From NCBI GenBank assembly GCA_024279945.1, contig JAJRRA010000048.1, positions 1 to 64,000 on the forward strand: 64,000 nucleotides of DNA, given 5' to 3'. This stretch comes from Gammaproteobacteria bacterium. Lineage in GTDB: Bacteria; Pseudomonadota; Gammaproteobacteria; Xanthomonadales; SZUA-36. A program made the position numbers and the translations under genes. Shown here in pieces: positions 31,235 through 41,365 of the stretch (position 1 is the stretch's first letter; each line of letters begins with the position of its first letter). The notes under the pieces were generated by a model. The model was not told where the DNA came from. It searched no databases and was given only the letters and a program-made list of their open reading frames with translations.

Positions 31235-34200
31235 ATGATTAAGCTGAAGCATGCCCTGCTGGCATCCTGTAGCCTCCTTATCCTGGCTTCATCGCTTGCA
31301 GCCATGGAAGAAAAGGAGAGCAAACCAGGGTTCAATGAGGCGACTTTCCAAGGCCTGGAATGGCGCGGCATCGGCCCGGCGCTGATGTCCGGGCGTATCG
31401 CCGATATTGCGATTGATCCCGACAGACGAAGTACCTGGTACATCGCCGTGGGCAGTGGCGGCGTGTGGAAAACCATCAACCGCGGGACAAGCTGGAAGCC
31501 CGTCTTTGACGGCCAGGGTTCCTATTCCATCGGCAGCATTACGATTGACCCGAATCAGCATAATGTCATCTGGGTAGGCACAGGCGAAAACGTCGGTGGC
31601 CGCCACGTTGGCTACGGCGATGGCGTGTACAAGTCGCTCGATGGCGGCGAAACCTGGAAAAATATGGGGCTGAAAAATTCCGAACACATCGGCATGATCG
31701 CAGTTGATCCACGTGACTCCGATGTCGTGTACGTTGCCGCCCAGGGACCCTTGTGGTCTGCCGGCGGGGACCGGGGCCTTTACAAGACCACCGATGGTGG
31801 TGAAAACTGGGAATTGATCCTGTCCGGTGGCAACTATACCGGGGTCAACGAAATTCACCTGGATCCGCGCGCCCCAGATGTCTTGTTTGCGGTTAAACAT
31901 CAGCGCTACCGTAACGTGGCTGCATTGATGAACGGCGGGCCGGAGTCGGGTATTTTCAAATCTACCGACGGTGGCCGCAACTGGCGAGAGCTCAGCGAGG
32001 GACTCCCCGATGAGGACATGGGCAAGATCGGGCTGGCAATTTCCCCCATCAAACCGGACGTGATTTACGCCACCATTGAACTCGGCGGGCGTAAAGGCGG
32101 CTTCTGGCGTTCCACCAATGCAGGCGAGTCCTGGGAAAAGCGCAGTGATTACGTTTCCAGCGCCACGGGACCCCACTATTATCAGGAAATATTCGCCAGC
32201 CCGCACCAGTTCGACCGCATTTACCAAATGGACTCCACACTGCATATCTCCGAAGACGGCGGCAAGACCTTCATTGCTCAGCCCCACGGAGCGAAACACA
32301 GCGACCACCATGCGATGGCTTTCGACCCAAACGATCCCGACTACCTGATGTACGGCACCGATGGCGGCCTGTACGAATCATTCGACCGGGGCAAAACTTT
32401 TCGCTTTACGGCCAACCTGCCCGTTACCCAGTTTTACAAGGTCGCGGTGGATTACGACACCCCGTTCTATAACCTCTATGGCGGCACCCAGGACAACAAT
32501 ACCCAGGGGGGACCCTCACGCACCACCAACGTCAATGGCATACGCAACAGCGACTGGTTCGTGACCCTGTTCGGCGATGGACATCAGCCGGCGGTTGACC
32601 CGACCAACCCGGATATCATCTATTCAGAATGGCAGGGAGGCAACCTGGTGCGCTTCGACCGCACGACCGGAGAAATGGTCTACATTCAGCCTCAACCAGA
32701 TGCCGGTGAAGAAAACGAACGCTTCAACTGGGACTCACCCATCCTGATCAGCCCACACTACCCGGCCCGGCTTTACTACGCCAGCCAGCGTGTCTGGCGC
32801 TCGGATGATCGTGGCGATAGCTGGACCCCCATCAGCGGCGACCTGTCCCATGGTATTGACCGGCTCAAACAGCCGATGATGGGCCGTACCTGGAGCTTTG
32901 ACGCGCCCTGGGACCTGTGGGCCATGTCCAAATTCGGCACCATTACCTCTCTGTCCGAATCGTCCCTGGTCGAAGGCCTGCTCTACGCCGGCACCGATGA
33001 CGGGCGTATCCACGTCAGCGAAGACGGCGGACAAAACTGGTTCAGCATCGAGCGCCTGCCGGATGTGCCCGATGCGTTTTTCGTCAACGACATCAAGGCG
33101 GACCTGCACGATGCAGATACCGTGTATGTGGTGGTCGATAACCACAAGTCGGGTGATTTTTCACCCTATGTGCTCAAGAGCAGCAATCGTGGGCGCAGTT
33201 GGGTCAGCCTTGCGAAAACGCTGCCCGAACGCCATGTTGCATGGCGCATCGTACAGGACCACGTCAACCCGAAATTACTGTTCCTGGGTACCGAATTTGG
33301 CGTGTTCTTCAGTATCGATAGCGGCAAGAAATGGGCCAGGCTCGCTGGTGGCGCTCCCACCATTCCATTCCGCGACCTGGCCATCCAGAAACGTGAAAAC
33401 GATCTGGTCGGCGCGACCTTTGGCCGTGGTATCTGGATACTGGATGACTACACGCCACTGCGCACCGTGACGGCGGAACAACTCCAGCGTGAGGCCACGC
33501 TTTTCCCTGTCCGTGATGCACTGTGGTACATCCCCAGCCTGCCGCTGGGTGATTTCAAGGAAAACGGTAAGGCCAGCCAGGGTGACGCATTCTTTATCGC
33601 TCCCAATCCACCCTTTGGGGCCGTATTCACCTACTACCTCAAAGAGGGCCTGAAATCCGGCAAAGAACAAAGAAGTGAGGCTGAGAAGAAGCAGGCAGCC
33701 AGCGGCGAAGACACCCCCTACCCCGGTTGGGATGCCATTCGGGCGGAAGAAATCGAAGAAGCTCCTGTGATCATCCTGACCGTCAGCGACAACGAGGGAA
33801 AGGTCATCCGGCGGATTGAAGGATCGGTCGAGTCCGGATTTCATCGCGTGGCCTGGGACCTGAGATACCCTCTTTCTTCCCCGTGGACAGCCGAATCCGG
33901 TGGTGATACCTATATTGCAATTCCGGGTCCACTGGCTGCACCCGGTTCCTATTCAGTCAGCCTGGCCAGGCGCGTAAACGGCGAACTGACCGAACTGGGG
34001 GATACGCAGACTTTTGCCGTAATCCAGATGCGTGAGCCCGGGCTGAAAGGCGTTTCGCCGGAACAGATGGTGGCTTTTACACGGCAACTGGATGATCTCA
34101 ACCGACAGGTGCAGGGTGCTGCGAGTGCGATCAAAGACAGCTTGACCGAAACCGGCGCCATCAAGCAGACGCTGCTGCGTTCCGACGCCGCAACCAGCCT

Positions 34201-34522
34201 GCGCGATACGGTCCGGGCTCTCGAACTGGAATTGCTGGACATGCAGGACCACCTCAACGGCAATACGGCGCGTGACCTGTATGGCGACCCCGGTCCGGTC
34301 TCAATCAGCCAGCGCCTGAATGTGGCCATGATGGGTACGTTCCGGTCCACTTACGGCCCAACCCCAACGCATGTACGTTCCCTGGAAATTACCATTTCAG
34401 ATTTCAGCGAAGTAAAAGCCCGCTTGCAGAAAATGCTCGATGAAGACTTGCCGACACTACGCAAGCAGCTTGATGCAGCCAAAGTGCCCTGGACACCAGG
34501 TCGCGGTGTGCCCGAAGCCTGA
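31235..34522 (+). CDS. Secreted VPS10/sortilin-like BNR-repeat protein
   Basis: This 1095-residue protein has a signal peptide (MIKLKHALLASCSLLILASSLAA). Up to about residue 740 it is a series of Asp-box/BNR beta-propeller repeats (GGVWKTINRGTSWKP, GVYKSLDGGETWKN, GLYKTTDGGENWEL, GIFKSTDGGRNWRE, GFWRSTNAGESWEK, RVWRSDDRGDSW, RIHVSEDGGQNWF), the sortilin/VPS10 type of ten-bladed propeller often labelled glycosyl hydrolase. The C-terminal 350 residues hold a beta domain and helices (residues 940-1060). No catalytic residues can be assigned. Its stop shares a base with the start of the TonB receptor (TGATG), so the pair probably handles one ligand or peptide at the cell surface. Confidence 0.88.
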   Translation: MIKLKHALLASCSLLILASSLAAMEEKESKPGFNEATFQGLEWRGIGPALMSGRIADIAIDPDRRSTWYIAVGSGGVWKTINRGTSWKPVFDGQGSYSIGSITIDPNQHNVIWVGTGENVGGRHVGYGDGVYKSLDGGETWKNMGLKNSEHIGMIAVDPRDSDVVYVAAQGPLWSAGGDRGLYKTTDGGENWELILSGGNYTGVNEIHLDPRAPDVLFAVKHQRYRNVAALMNGGPESGIFKSTDGGRNWRELSEGLPDEDMGKIGLAISPIKPDVIYATIELGGRKGGFWRSTNAGESWEKRSDYVSSATGPHYYQEIFASPHQFDRIYQMDSTLHISEDGGKTFIAQPHGAKHSDHHAMAFDPNDPDYLMYGTDGGLYESFDRGKTFRFTANLPVTQFYKVAVDYDTPFYNLYGGTQDNNTQGGPSRTTNVNGIRNSDWFVTLFGDGHQPAVDPTNPDIIYSEWQGGNLVRFDRTTGEMVYIQPQPDAGEENERFNWDSPILISPHYPARLYYASQRVWRSDDRGDSWTPISGDLSHGIDRLKQPMMGRTWSFDAPWDLWAMSKFGTITSLSESSLVEGLLYAGTDDGRIHVSEDGGQNWFSIERLPDVPDAFFVNDIKADLHDADTVYVVVDNHKSGDFSPYVLKSSNRGRSWVSLAKTLPERHVAWRIVQDHVNPKLLFLGTEFGVFFSIDSGKKWARLAGGAPTIPFRDLAIQKRENDLVGATFGRGIWILDDYTPLRTVTAEQLQREATLFPVRDALWYIPSLPLGDFKENGKASQGDAFFIAPNPPFGAVFTYYLKEGLKSGKEQRSEAEKKQAASGEDTPYPGWDAIRAEEIEEAPVIILTVSDNEGKVIRRIEGSVESGFHRVAWDLRYPLSSPWTAESGGDTYIAIPGPLAAPGSYSVSLARRVNGELTELGDTQTFAVIQMREPGLKGVSPEQMVAFTRQLDDLNRQVQGAASAIKDSLTETGAIKQTLLRSDAATSLRDTVRALELELLDMQDHLNGNTARDLYGDPGPVSISQRLNVAMMGTFRSTYGPTPTHVRSLEITISDFSEVKARLQKMLDEDLPTLRKQLDAAKVPWTPGRGVPEA

Positions 34523-36666
34523 TGCCGTTCCGTTTCGAGGGGGGAATTCTCCCCCCACTGATGATGATGTCAGTCTGTTTTTCATCCACCGGTATCGCTG
34601 CTGAACAGATGGATAAGGAGACAATGTCGGCGGCTGAAGAAATACGGGTGCTCGAAACAGTACAGGTAACCGCAACGCGCCGGGCGCAGTCCATCTACGC
34701 GGTTCCGGAGGCGGTAAGCGTGATCGATACCGGGACGATCAATCGCCGGGCGCCGGAACTGCTGGCTGAAATGCTGCGCGGCCTGCCCGGCACCTTTTTC
34801 CAGCAAACCACTCCCGGCCAGGGCATACCCATTATTCGGGGCCTGAAAGGTTCACAGGTATTACACCTGGTTGACGGCATGCGCCTGAACAATGCTTTTT
34901 TTCGCAACGCCCCCAACCAGTATCTTGGCCTGGTGGACGTGTACATGACTGAAACGATGGAAGTTGTTCGCGGTTCGGCACCGTCTCTGTACGGGGCAGA
35001 CGCCATGGGTGGCGTAGTCCAGGTCTTGAGTTCTGAGCCCGATTTTTCCTCTTCCCAGTGGCAAAACAAAGGCCGGGTCTATGCTTCATTCAGCAGCGCA
35101 GACAACAGTATTGTTGCCCGGCTTCAGGCGTCGGGAGGCAAGGACGGCTCGGTCATTTCAGGCGGTCTGACCTACCAGAACCATTCCAATCGCCGTGTAG
35201 GTGGTGGCGAAAAAGTGACACCCAGTGCCTATTCAGTCCGGGCCGCTGACTTCAAATGGCGCCAGACGCTGGGCAGCAACTCAGAAATCATGTTGTCTGC
35301 CCAGTATTTGGAACAACCCTCAACACCCCGTGTGGATGAACTGGTGGCAGGCTATGGCCAGGACCGCCCCAATTCGGAATTATATGAATTCAAACCCAAT
35401 CAGCGCAATTTTCTCCATGCCCGCTATCGGCTGGAAAGTGACGCAACCTGGTTCAGCCGCTTCGAAGCGCACCTGGCACGCCAGCTCATCACCGATGACC
35501 GCCTGACGCAGGATTACAGCGATCCGGAAATTGTGCAGGAATTTAACCAGAGCAAACTGGATGGCCTCACACTGCAATTCAACTCACCCTGGAGTTGTGG
35601 CCTGTCCAATTTAAGCCTGTCCAATTCAAGCCCCGCATATTGTGAACTGGTGTGGGGTTTCGAGTACTACATGGACGAAATTTCCAGCACGCGAATTCGC
35701 ACAAACACCAACAGCGGCAACCGGGGCGAATTATCGCGTGGCCGCTTCCCTGATGGTTCAGGCATGGACAGCGCCGCCCTGTACGCCTCTAACGATTGGT
35801 ACTGGGATGCGCTGACCGTCAGTGCGGGCCTGCGTTACAGTTGGTTTGATATCTTCCTGCCGGCCGGCCCGGAGAGTCCAGCGGTGCGCCTTAAACCGGA
35901 TGATCTCACCGGAGACATCCACTTCAACTACGAAATCAAATCAGGTTTGCACCTGGTGAGCAACATGGGGCGAGGCTTCCGGCCACCCAACATTTTCGAT
36001 CTCGGCACGCTCGGTTCACGCCCCGGCAACCGCTTCAACGTGCCCAACAGCAAACTCAAGCCGGAGTCAGTCTGGAGCTACGATCTGGGTATCAAGTCAG
36101 GAGGCAGTCGCTGGGAAGCTGAATTGTTCCTTTTTTATTCCGACTACAAAGACAAAATCAACTCCCGGTTTACCGGGGATACGACAGCAGATGGTCGCTT
36201 CATCGTACGCAGCGACAACCTGAACAGGGTGCAACTCTGGGGCCTTGAATCCGGCCTTCGCTACCTGATCACGGACGATGCAGAATTTTATGTGGTCATC
36301 AACTATACCCAGGGCGAGGAAAAGGACAGTACCGATGTGACGGCGCCGGCTGATCGTATCCCACCGTTGAATGGCCGTATTGGTTTAACCCTGACACCGG
36401 GTAACAGCTTGCGCCTGGAACCCTATGTTGATTTTGCCGGTGCACAGAACCGGCTGAGCCCACGTGATGCCAGTGACCCGCGAATCAACCCTGCAGGTAC
36501 ACCCGGCTGGGCCACTTTCAACCTGTTACTCAGTTGGCAGGCCAGTGAAAGCGTGGAACTGGGACTGAGACTGGAAAACCTGGCGGATAAAAACTACCGT
36601 GAACATGGCTCCGGCATCGATGCGGCGGGACGTAACCTGGGAGTCTGGTCCAATATACTGTTCTGA
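34522..36666 (+). CDS. TonB-dependent outer-membrane receptor
   Basis: This 714-residue protein has a short signal region, then VLETVQVTATRRAQSIYAVPEAVSVID (TonB box region) and a plug domain (PGTFFQQTTPGQGIPIIRGLKGSQVLHLVDGMRLN..., RGSAPSLYGADAMGGVVQV). The barrel strands run to the C-terminus, which ends with Phe (WSNILF) as outer-membrane barrels do. It takes up a large substrate with energy from TonB-ExbBD. It is translationally coupled to the upstream VPS10-like protein. The start at 34522 gives an odd, weakly charged leader; a start at one of the later ATGs (34561-34567) would give a cleaner one. Confidence 0.92.
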   Translation: MPFRFEGGILPPLMMMSVCFSSTGIAAEQMDKETMSAAEEIRVLETVQVTATRRAQSIYAVPEAVSVIDTGTINRRAPELLAEMLRGLPGTFFQQTTPGQGIPIIRGLKGSQVLHLVDGMRLNNAFFRNAPNQYLGLVDVYMTETMEVVRGSAPSLYGADAMGGVVQVLSSEPDFSSSQWQNKGRVYASFSSADNSIVARLQASGGKDGSVISGGLTYQNHSNRRVGGGEKVTPSAYSVRAADFKWRQTLGSNSEIMLSAQYLEQPSTPRVDELVAGYGQDRPNSELYEFKPNQRNFLHARYRLESDATWFSRFEAHLARQLITDDRLTQDYSDPEIVQEFNQSKLDGLTLQFNSPWSCGLSNLSLSNSSPAYCELVWGFEYYMDEISSTRIRTNTNSGNRGELSRGRFPDGSGMDSAALYASNDWYWDALTVSAGLRYSWFDIFLPAGPESPAVRLKPDDLTGDIHFNYEIKSGLHLVSNMGRGFRPPNIFDLGTLGSRPGNRFNVPNSKLKPESVWSYDLGIKSGGSRWEAELFLFYSDYKDKINSRFTGDTTADGRFIVRSDNLNRVQLWGLESGLRYLITDDAEFYVVINYTQGEEKDSTDVTAPADRIPPLNGRIGLTLTPGNSLRLEPYVDFAGAQNRLSPRDASDPRINPAGTPGWATFNLLLSWQASESVELGLRLENLADKNYREHGSGIDAAGRNLGVWSNILF

Positions 36667-36774
36667 ACCATTCAATGACGCCGTAAATATGCTCAGAACT
36701 CTGTGTTACGCTTTGCGCCGGGCAGATGCAGCCACCCAGGTTGTTCAGGTTTTTTGCTGGAGCAAGGGAACGAC

Positions 36775-37548
36775 ATGATTACCCGCGATGAGCTAATGCA
36801 AGTATTCAGAGGTCGTGGCGATACCGATGTCGGCTATCTGGAGGCCCATTCATCCCGTTTCCTCAACACCTATCACCGCTTTGACTCTGGCTGGGATCGC
36901 AATGCGGGCATACGCCTACTCGATATCGGTGCACACTGGCTGCACCAGTCCGCCGTTTTCAGCCTGGGTGGTTACCAGGTTACCGCCACCGATGTGCCGA
37001 TTACCTTCGATTCGGAATCTGTCCAGGCCGTAGCCGGATTACTTGAAATTGAGCTGCTCTCCTACACCGATCTCTCCGCCGAAGGTTCGCTTTCCGCGAT
37101 TTCTTCAGACAGCATGAACATCGTGCTGATGGCCGAAATTATCGAGCACATCACCTTCAACCCGGTCGAGTTATGGAAAGAGATTTACCGGGTGATCGTT
37201 CCCGGTGGCCGGATTGTCATCACTACGCCCAACTACTACCGGACGGGCGGGAAGGCCTGGGAATGGAGGCGCTTCCTGGCGGGGCTTGGCAGTGGTATTT
37301 CCGTCCGCGAGATTCTCAATACGCCCACCATGGGCCATCACTGGAAAGAATTCAGCCTGGGTGAACTGCAACACTATATTGACTTGCTGTCACCCGACTT
37401 TGCTTGCGTAAAGGGGGAATACACCAATGACAGCAACAGCAAGGACCGTGTTTTCCAGAAACGCTTCAAATGGCTGCTACCCGGGATTCACCTGGAAGTG
37501 GATGTGGCTGAAAAATCCTCGGGAATAACCATTATTCCAGACTGGTAA
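36775..37548 (+). CDS. Class I SAM-dependent methyltransferase
   Basis: This 257-residue protein has IRLLDIGAHWLHQSAVFSLGGYQVTATDVP (SAM-binding motif I and the acidic end of strand 2), a VLMAEIIEHITFNPVELWKEIYRVIVPGGRIVITTPN block (motifs II and III, UbiE/Methyltransf_11 style) and a C-terminal domain of about 80 residues. The ATG at 36775 with AAGGGA ahead is preferred over the frame start at 36703, which adds 24 residues of no family character. Substrate unknown; it is followed convergently by the membrane sulfatase-like gene. Confidence 0.85.
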   Translation: MITRDELMQVFRGRGDTDVGYLEAHSSRFLNTYHRFDSGWDRNAGIRLLDIGAHWLHQSAVFSLGGYQVTATDVPITFDSESVQAVAGLLEIELLSYTDLSAEGSLSAISSDSMNIVLMAEIIEHITFNPVELWKEIYRVIVPGGRIVITTPNYYRTGGKAWEWRRFLAGLGSGISVREILNTPTMGHHWKEFSLGELQHYIDLLSPDFACVKGEYTNDSNSKDRVFQKRFKWLLPGIHLEVDVAEKSSGITIIPDW

Positions 37549-37565
37549 AAAACTCCCTGCCTGGA

Positions 37566-39455
37566 TCAGTCTTTCAGGTAAGCACGTTCCTGTAAATGCA
37601 ACAACATCAATTGCCGGGCCTCATCCATGGAAAGCCTGTCTTCACATTGCAGTGTTGAACCATCTATTGAGGCCAGTTGCAATTTCATATCAAGCAGGCG
37701 CAAATCAAAACCCTGCTTGCAATAAACCATGAACAGACGCCCGAGGGAATACCACGGCGCCTGCGGATTGCTCACGGACCAGAAAATGCCGTCCACCGTC
37801 TTGGCTCTGGAACTTCCGCTGGCAAAGATCGGCCGGGTGCTGCGATCTTGGGCATCTGCGCTGAACATCGACTGGCCTTCCATCCAGACAGGCACGCTGA
37901 TGTCCAGGACATCGAGCAGCGTGGGTGCGAGATCCAGCCGCTGAGTATTACCGTCACCAAAAGCACGGTCCGTCGACCCGGGCAGGCGGAGCAGCAGCGG
38001 GATTCGGTTCAGGGGGTTGTGTTTAAACCCGTGGTCGGAGGTAACGATAAAAATGGTGGAATCCAGCAAACCGCTGTCTTTGAGCAAGTTATAAGTTTCT
38101 TTCACATAGCGGTCAAAGTCGATGATGGCATCGTCATAGCCGTCTTCATCCCAGTCCAGAGGATAGCTTTCCTCGCTGGAATAAATACGCTCACGCGGCC
38201 GAAATCGAGTGCCGTGCGTGCCCATCATGTGCACATGCAGAAAAAAAGGCTGCCGACCTTCACCAATGAACCGGTGAATTTCTTTCATGCGGGCGGGGTC
38301 ACGGACAAATCGCTCATCCGGTTTATTGACTACGGCCATCGGGTCAAGCATGGCCTTGTTCTTCCAGATATGGCCAAAGCGTTGTGACAAACGCTCAGAA
38401 ATTCGATCCGTCAGCAGAGAAGTGGCGTTCAGGCCCGGCCAGGAGCGAATCAGGGCAACCAGCGTGCCGCCGGTATCCTTGAGCTTGCGGAAATTTGCCT
38501 CATCAAAACCGCCTCGCATATTCAGGTCATACGGGTCTGCATAGTGCCGCATACTGATATCCGCATTGTAATATCCCAGCTTCTTCAGCACGCCGGGCAG
38601 ATGCTCAAAACTGTCGCTGCCGCGCAAGACATCGGGTGGATAGATCACCCGGGTGGTGGTGGGAAACTTTCCGCTCATCATGGAAATCACCGAACCACCG
38701 GTTTCTGCTGCATTGGAAAAATGATTTTCTGCGATCAGGAATTCATCCCGTACGCTGTCGAGGAACGGTGTGGTCGGTCGCCCGTAACCATACACAGACA
38801 TGTGCTTCGCCCAGATGCCGTCACCGGACAGAATGAGGATATTGAGTCGCTCCCTGTCCATCCCGCTGATGACACCGACATCATCCGGCGCGCTCAGAAC
38901 CGCGACAACGACAATCGGCAGACCGGTCAGAACAATCAGCCCTGCAAGCAGCGCCAGGCCTTTTGAACCAGCACTGACATTGCGCTTGCCCAGCAGTTGG
39001 TGCAAAGTCCGGGCCGCGTAGACCAGCAGAGCGATGCTGAAAACTCGATAAAGCCAGATTCCCGTTTCCTGTGCATTGCGAATACCCCAGCCGAACAGCG
39101 TCAGTGTGAAGTTATCCGTCAATAACAACAAAGTAAAAGCCAGCAGGATAATGGCTGGACAAACCGCGACCACCGACACCAGCAGTGACCGCCGGGTAAA
39201 CCTGCTCAACAACCAGGCCAGGGCGATAAACGGCAACGATCCAAGCACCAGGGCCACCGTCATAATCAAGGCAGTGCCTGACAGTACGGCAAGCTTTTCC
39301 CACAGCGAGTAGAGGCTCATGAATGAAGGCTTGGTGACGAAAAACAGCCATTCGAAGACTACCCAGGCCGTCGCCACAACTGTGATGATGAGCAACACGC
39401 GGGTAATGTTCAGCGCTGTTTTACTTTGATTCCTTGCAGACATGGTGATTGACAA
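37566..39455 (-). CDS. Membrane-bound alkaline-phosphatase-superfamily protein (LtaS/PEtn-transferase-like)
   Basis: This 629-residue protein has five hydrophobic segments in residues 15-200 and then a periplasmic sulfatase-fold domain (ILILSGDGIWAKHMSVYGYGRPTTPFLDSV..., IFIVTSDHGFKHNP). At the nucleophile position the sequence reads AAETGGSVISMMSG: a Thr, not the Cys/Ser-x-Pro-x-Arg of true sulfatases. Thr is the nucleophile in phosphoethanolamine transferases and lipoteichoic acid synthases, so a phospho-group transferase acting on a surface glycan or lipid fits better. It is on the same strand as, and downstream of, the methyltransferase and the small membrane protein. Confidence 0.85.
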   Translation of the reverse strand: MSITMSARNQSKTALNITRVLLIITVVATAWVVFEWLFFVTKPSFMSLYSLWEKLAVLSGTALIMTVALVLGSLPFIALAWLLSRFTRRSLLVSVVAVCPAIILLAFTLLLLTDNFTLTLFGWGIRNAQETGIWLYRVFSIALLVYAARTLHQLLGKRNVSAGSKGLALLAGLIVLTGLPIVVVAVLSAPDDVGVISGMDRERLNILILSGDGIWAKHMSVYGYGRPTTPFLDSVRDEFLIAENHFSNAAETGGSVISMMSGKFPTTTRVIYPPDVLRGSDSFEHLPGVLKKLGYYNADISMRHYADPYDLNMRGGFDEANFRKLKDTGGTLVALIRSWPGLNATSLLTDRISERLSQRFGHIWKNKAMLDPMAVVNKPDERFVRDPARMKEIHRFIGEGRQPFFLHVHMMGTHGTRFRPRERIYSSEESYPLDWDEDGYDDAIIDFDRYVKETYNLLKDSGLLDSTIFIVTSDHGFKHNPLNRIPLLLRLPGSTDRAFGDGNTQRLDLAPTLLDVLDISVPVWMEGQSMFSADAQDRSTRPIFASGSSRAKTVDGIFWSVSNPQAPWYSLGRLFMVYCKQGFDLRLLDMKLQLASIDGSTLQCEDRLSMDEARQLMLLHLQERAYLKD

Positions 39456-39474
39456 TACGGGCAGGCTGTATTAC

Positions 39475-40902
39475 TCAGCCGCTTTCAGCCGGGCGTTTCA
39501 CGCACAGATACAGACTGCGATTACCCTCGTTCACATCCTGTTTGCGCTGAATTTCGAAATGCCGCAGCAGGTTTGCTTCCAACGATTCGCGGCTGTAATC
39601 CTGGTACTTGTCTTCTTTGTTGCGCAGCAAAATTTGCACTTTGTCATCATTGCGCGAAACAAACTCAATCACCAGCCTGTCCGTCAGCCCGGCGAGCCAG
39701 TCGATGAACTCTGCAAGTGGAATATTTGCGCTGATGACGACGTGGTGGATCAACGCCAGGCACAACAGCAGGTCCGGGCGTGCGCGACTGGCGAGATCGC
39801 TGCGTTCCTGATTGCGCCAGCCCCAATTCGGGGAGGGGTCAGCAACATTTTGTACCAGCGGAAGAATCCCGCTGATATCCGATGACCGCAATTCCCGATA
39901 CAAGCGCTCAACGGCAAAATGATCCAGATCCATCGCCAGCACCGTGTCGGCGTGCCGGGCGGCAATTCTCGAGAACTGGCCGGTGTTGCAGCCGATGTCC
40001 CAAACCAGCTTCGCCTTGCTGCCTGAGACGCAATCGCTGATAAAGGACTCTTTCACCTGGTGATCGCTTTCACTGTAGTTATGAAAAGATTCATAACTGC
40101 CCCACTCGGATCCGTCTCCCTGCCAGCTCAGCTTTGCCACCAGTTTCTTCAGCTTCCGCACATTGGCCAAAATCATTTCTTTGTGAAATCCGGCTGATTT
40201 CAGTTCAGACCGAACGTCTTTTTGCGTGCTTCCAAAACGCTGGTCCAGCTTCGCCTGCAGCCACACATGACTGAATACGCCACTCCGAAAGCGGTCACGA
40301 AAGCCAAAAAGGCGGGCCGCCGTCTGCACGTCGATACCATCGATGCTGGCTCTCATCAGCGGCTGGAAGTGAATGCCCTTATAGGCCTGCAACATCAGTG
40401 GAAACAGGAACATCTCGCAGAACTGCCGGTAGCCTGACCATGCTGCACCCTGGGGCAATGCTTCGAACGAAGCGATGTCGATAAAGACGGGCTGCCCATC
40501 CACGAACTGAATATTGTAGGGCGATGCATCCTTCAGGGTCATGCCTTCGCCGATAGCGGCTTCGAGCAGATTCAGTTGTAACAACGCGGCATCACGCAAC
40601 ATACCGAAAGTCCACTCGTAGGGATACGAAATCACCGGGATGCGCTGGTGCTCAATGAACCCGGCCCATTGCCGCTTTACCTCTTGCGGCAACGGAACCT
40701 CACCAGGCGCCCGTTCTTCGCTGGCGACCAGTGTGCCTGATTCAAGATATTTGCGATAAAATTTTGCCGATGTGAGCTGGCTGAAAGACTCGAGGGCACT
40801 TTCGCTGACACCACGTATTATGCGTTGATCCAACCGGTAAATCCTGCCGTCCCGGTCGCGGAACGAACCGGCATCGACAATGAACGGCGGCGCAGAACCC
40901 AC
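39475..40902 (-). CDS. Two-part methyltransferase with kinase-like N-terminal region
   Basis: This is a 475-residue protein. Residues about 100-200 hold LKDASPYNIQFVDGQPVFIDIASFE, which looks like a kinase-type catalytic loop (D-x-x-x-x-N ... D-x-A). Residues 290-470 are a class I methyltransferase (LVWDIGCNTGQFSRIAARHADTVLAMDLD, LLLCLALIHHVVI). This fusion is a known family in nodulation-gene and glycan clusters. I take GTG at 40902, two bases after the stop of the small membrane protein; a TTG at 40947 would overlap that gene. The substrate may be a sugar or lipid carrier, given the sulfatase-like and sulfotransferase neighbours. Confidence 0.85.
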   Translation of the reverse strand: MGSAPPFIVDAGSFRDRDGRIYRLDQRIIRGVSESALESFSQLTSAKFYRKYLESGTLVASEERAPGEVPLPQEVKRQWAGFIEHQRIPVISYPYEWTFGMLRDAALLQLNLLEAAIGEGMTLKDASPYNIQFVDGQPVFIDIASFEALPQGAAWSGYRQFCEMFLFPLMLQAYKGIHFQPLMRASIDGIDVQTAARLFGFRDRFRSGVFSHVWLQAKLDQRFGSTQKDVRSELKSAGFHKEMILANVRKLKKLVAKLSWQGDGSEWGSYESFHNYSESDHQVKESFISDCVSGSKAKLVWDIGCNTGQFSRIAARHADTVLAMDLDHFAVERLYRELRSSDISGILPLVQNVADPSPNWGWRNQERSDLASRARPDLLLCLALIHHVVISANIPLAEFIDWLAGLTDRLVIEFVSRNDDKVQILLRNKEDKYQDYSRESLEANLLRHFEIQRKQDVNEGNRSLYLCVKRPAESG

Positions 40903-40903
40903 T

Positions 40904-41116
40904 TCAGACCGATTCGTCGTCGGCGGCGGACCTCTTACGCAGTCCAATGGCCACCCGGATCTTGTACCAGAACAGCTTGATCGCCACGCCTACTGCCGCA
41001 ACACCACCCAGGATAACCTGGAGTAACATGCTGCCCGTGCCCGGATCGAGATAAGCAAACGCCGGCTCAGCAACGAGCACCAGCAAGAGGATTGCAAGTC
41101 CATGCCGTAATTTCAT
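40904..41116 (-). CDS. Small membrane protein with YLDPGTGSML motif
   Basis: This 70-residue protein has a cleavable-looking signal (LRHGLAILLLVLVAEPAFA), then YLDPGTGSMLLQVILGGVAAVGVAIKLFWYKI, one transmembrane helix with a conserved Y-x-x-P-G-x-G start, and a short basic/acidic cytoplasmic tail. ATG at 41116 follows AAAGGTGA by 7 bases. It is first in an operon with the methyltransferase and LtaS-like genes. A relative occurs at 55681. The function is not known to me; it may be a partner of the surface-modification enzymes. Confidence 0.85.
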   Translation of the reverse strand: MKLRHGLAILLLVLVAEPAFAYLDPGTGSMLLQVILGGVAAVGVAIKLFWYKIRVAIGLRKRSAADDESV

Positions 41117-41365
41117 CAAAATATCACCTTTCCCGCGTTGCAGGCGTTAGCTATTTGTGTTCCAGCAGATTCCAACAGAATAAAACATTATATTGCACAA
41201 TGCCTGATGGTCGCCAGCCGCTTCTGAGCCGGTGGAATGCATGACCGACTCGCAAACGCAGGCATTTTGGCCGACCACATTCCCAAGTCGCCGCAAGGAA
41301 CGGTGTCGCAACCGCTTCTCCTGAGATACAATCGCGCTCCAGTCCCTCGCCATTGCAATTTTAAA

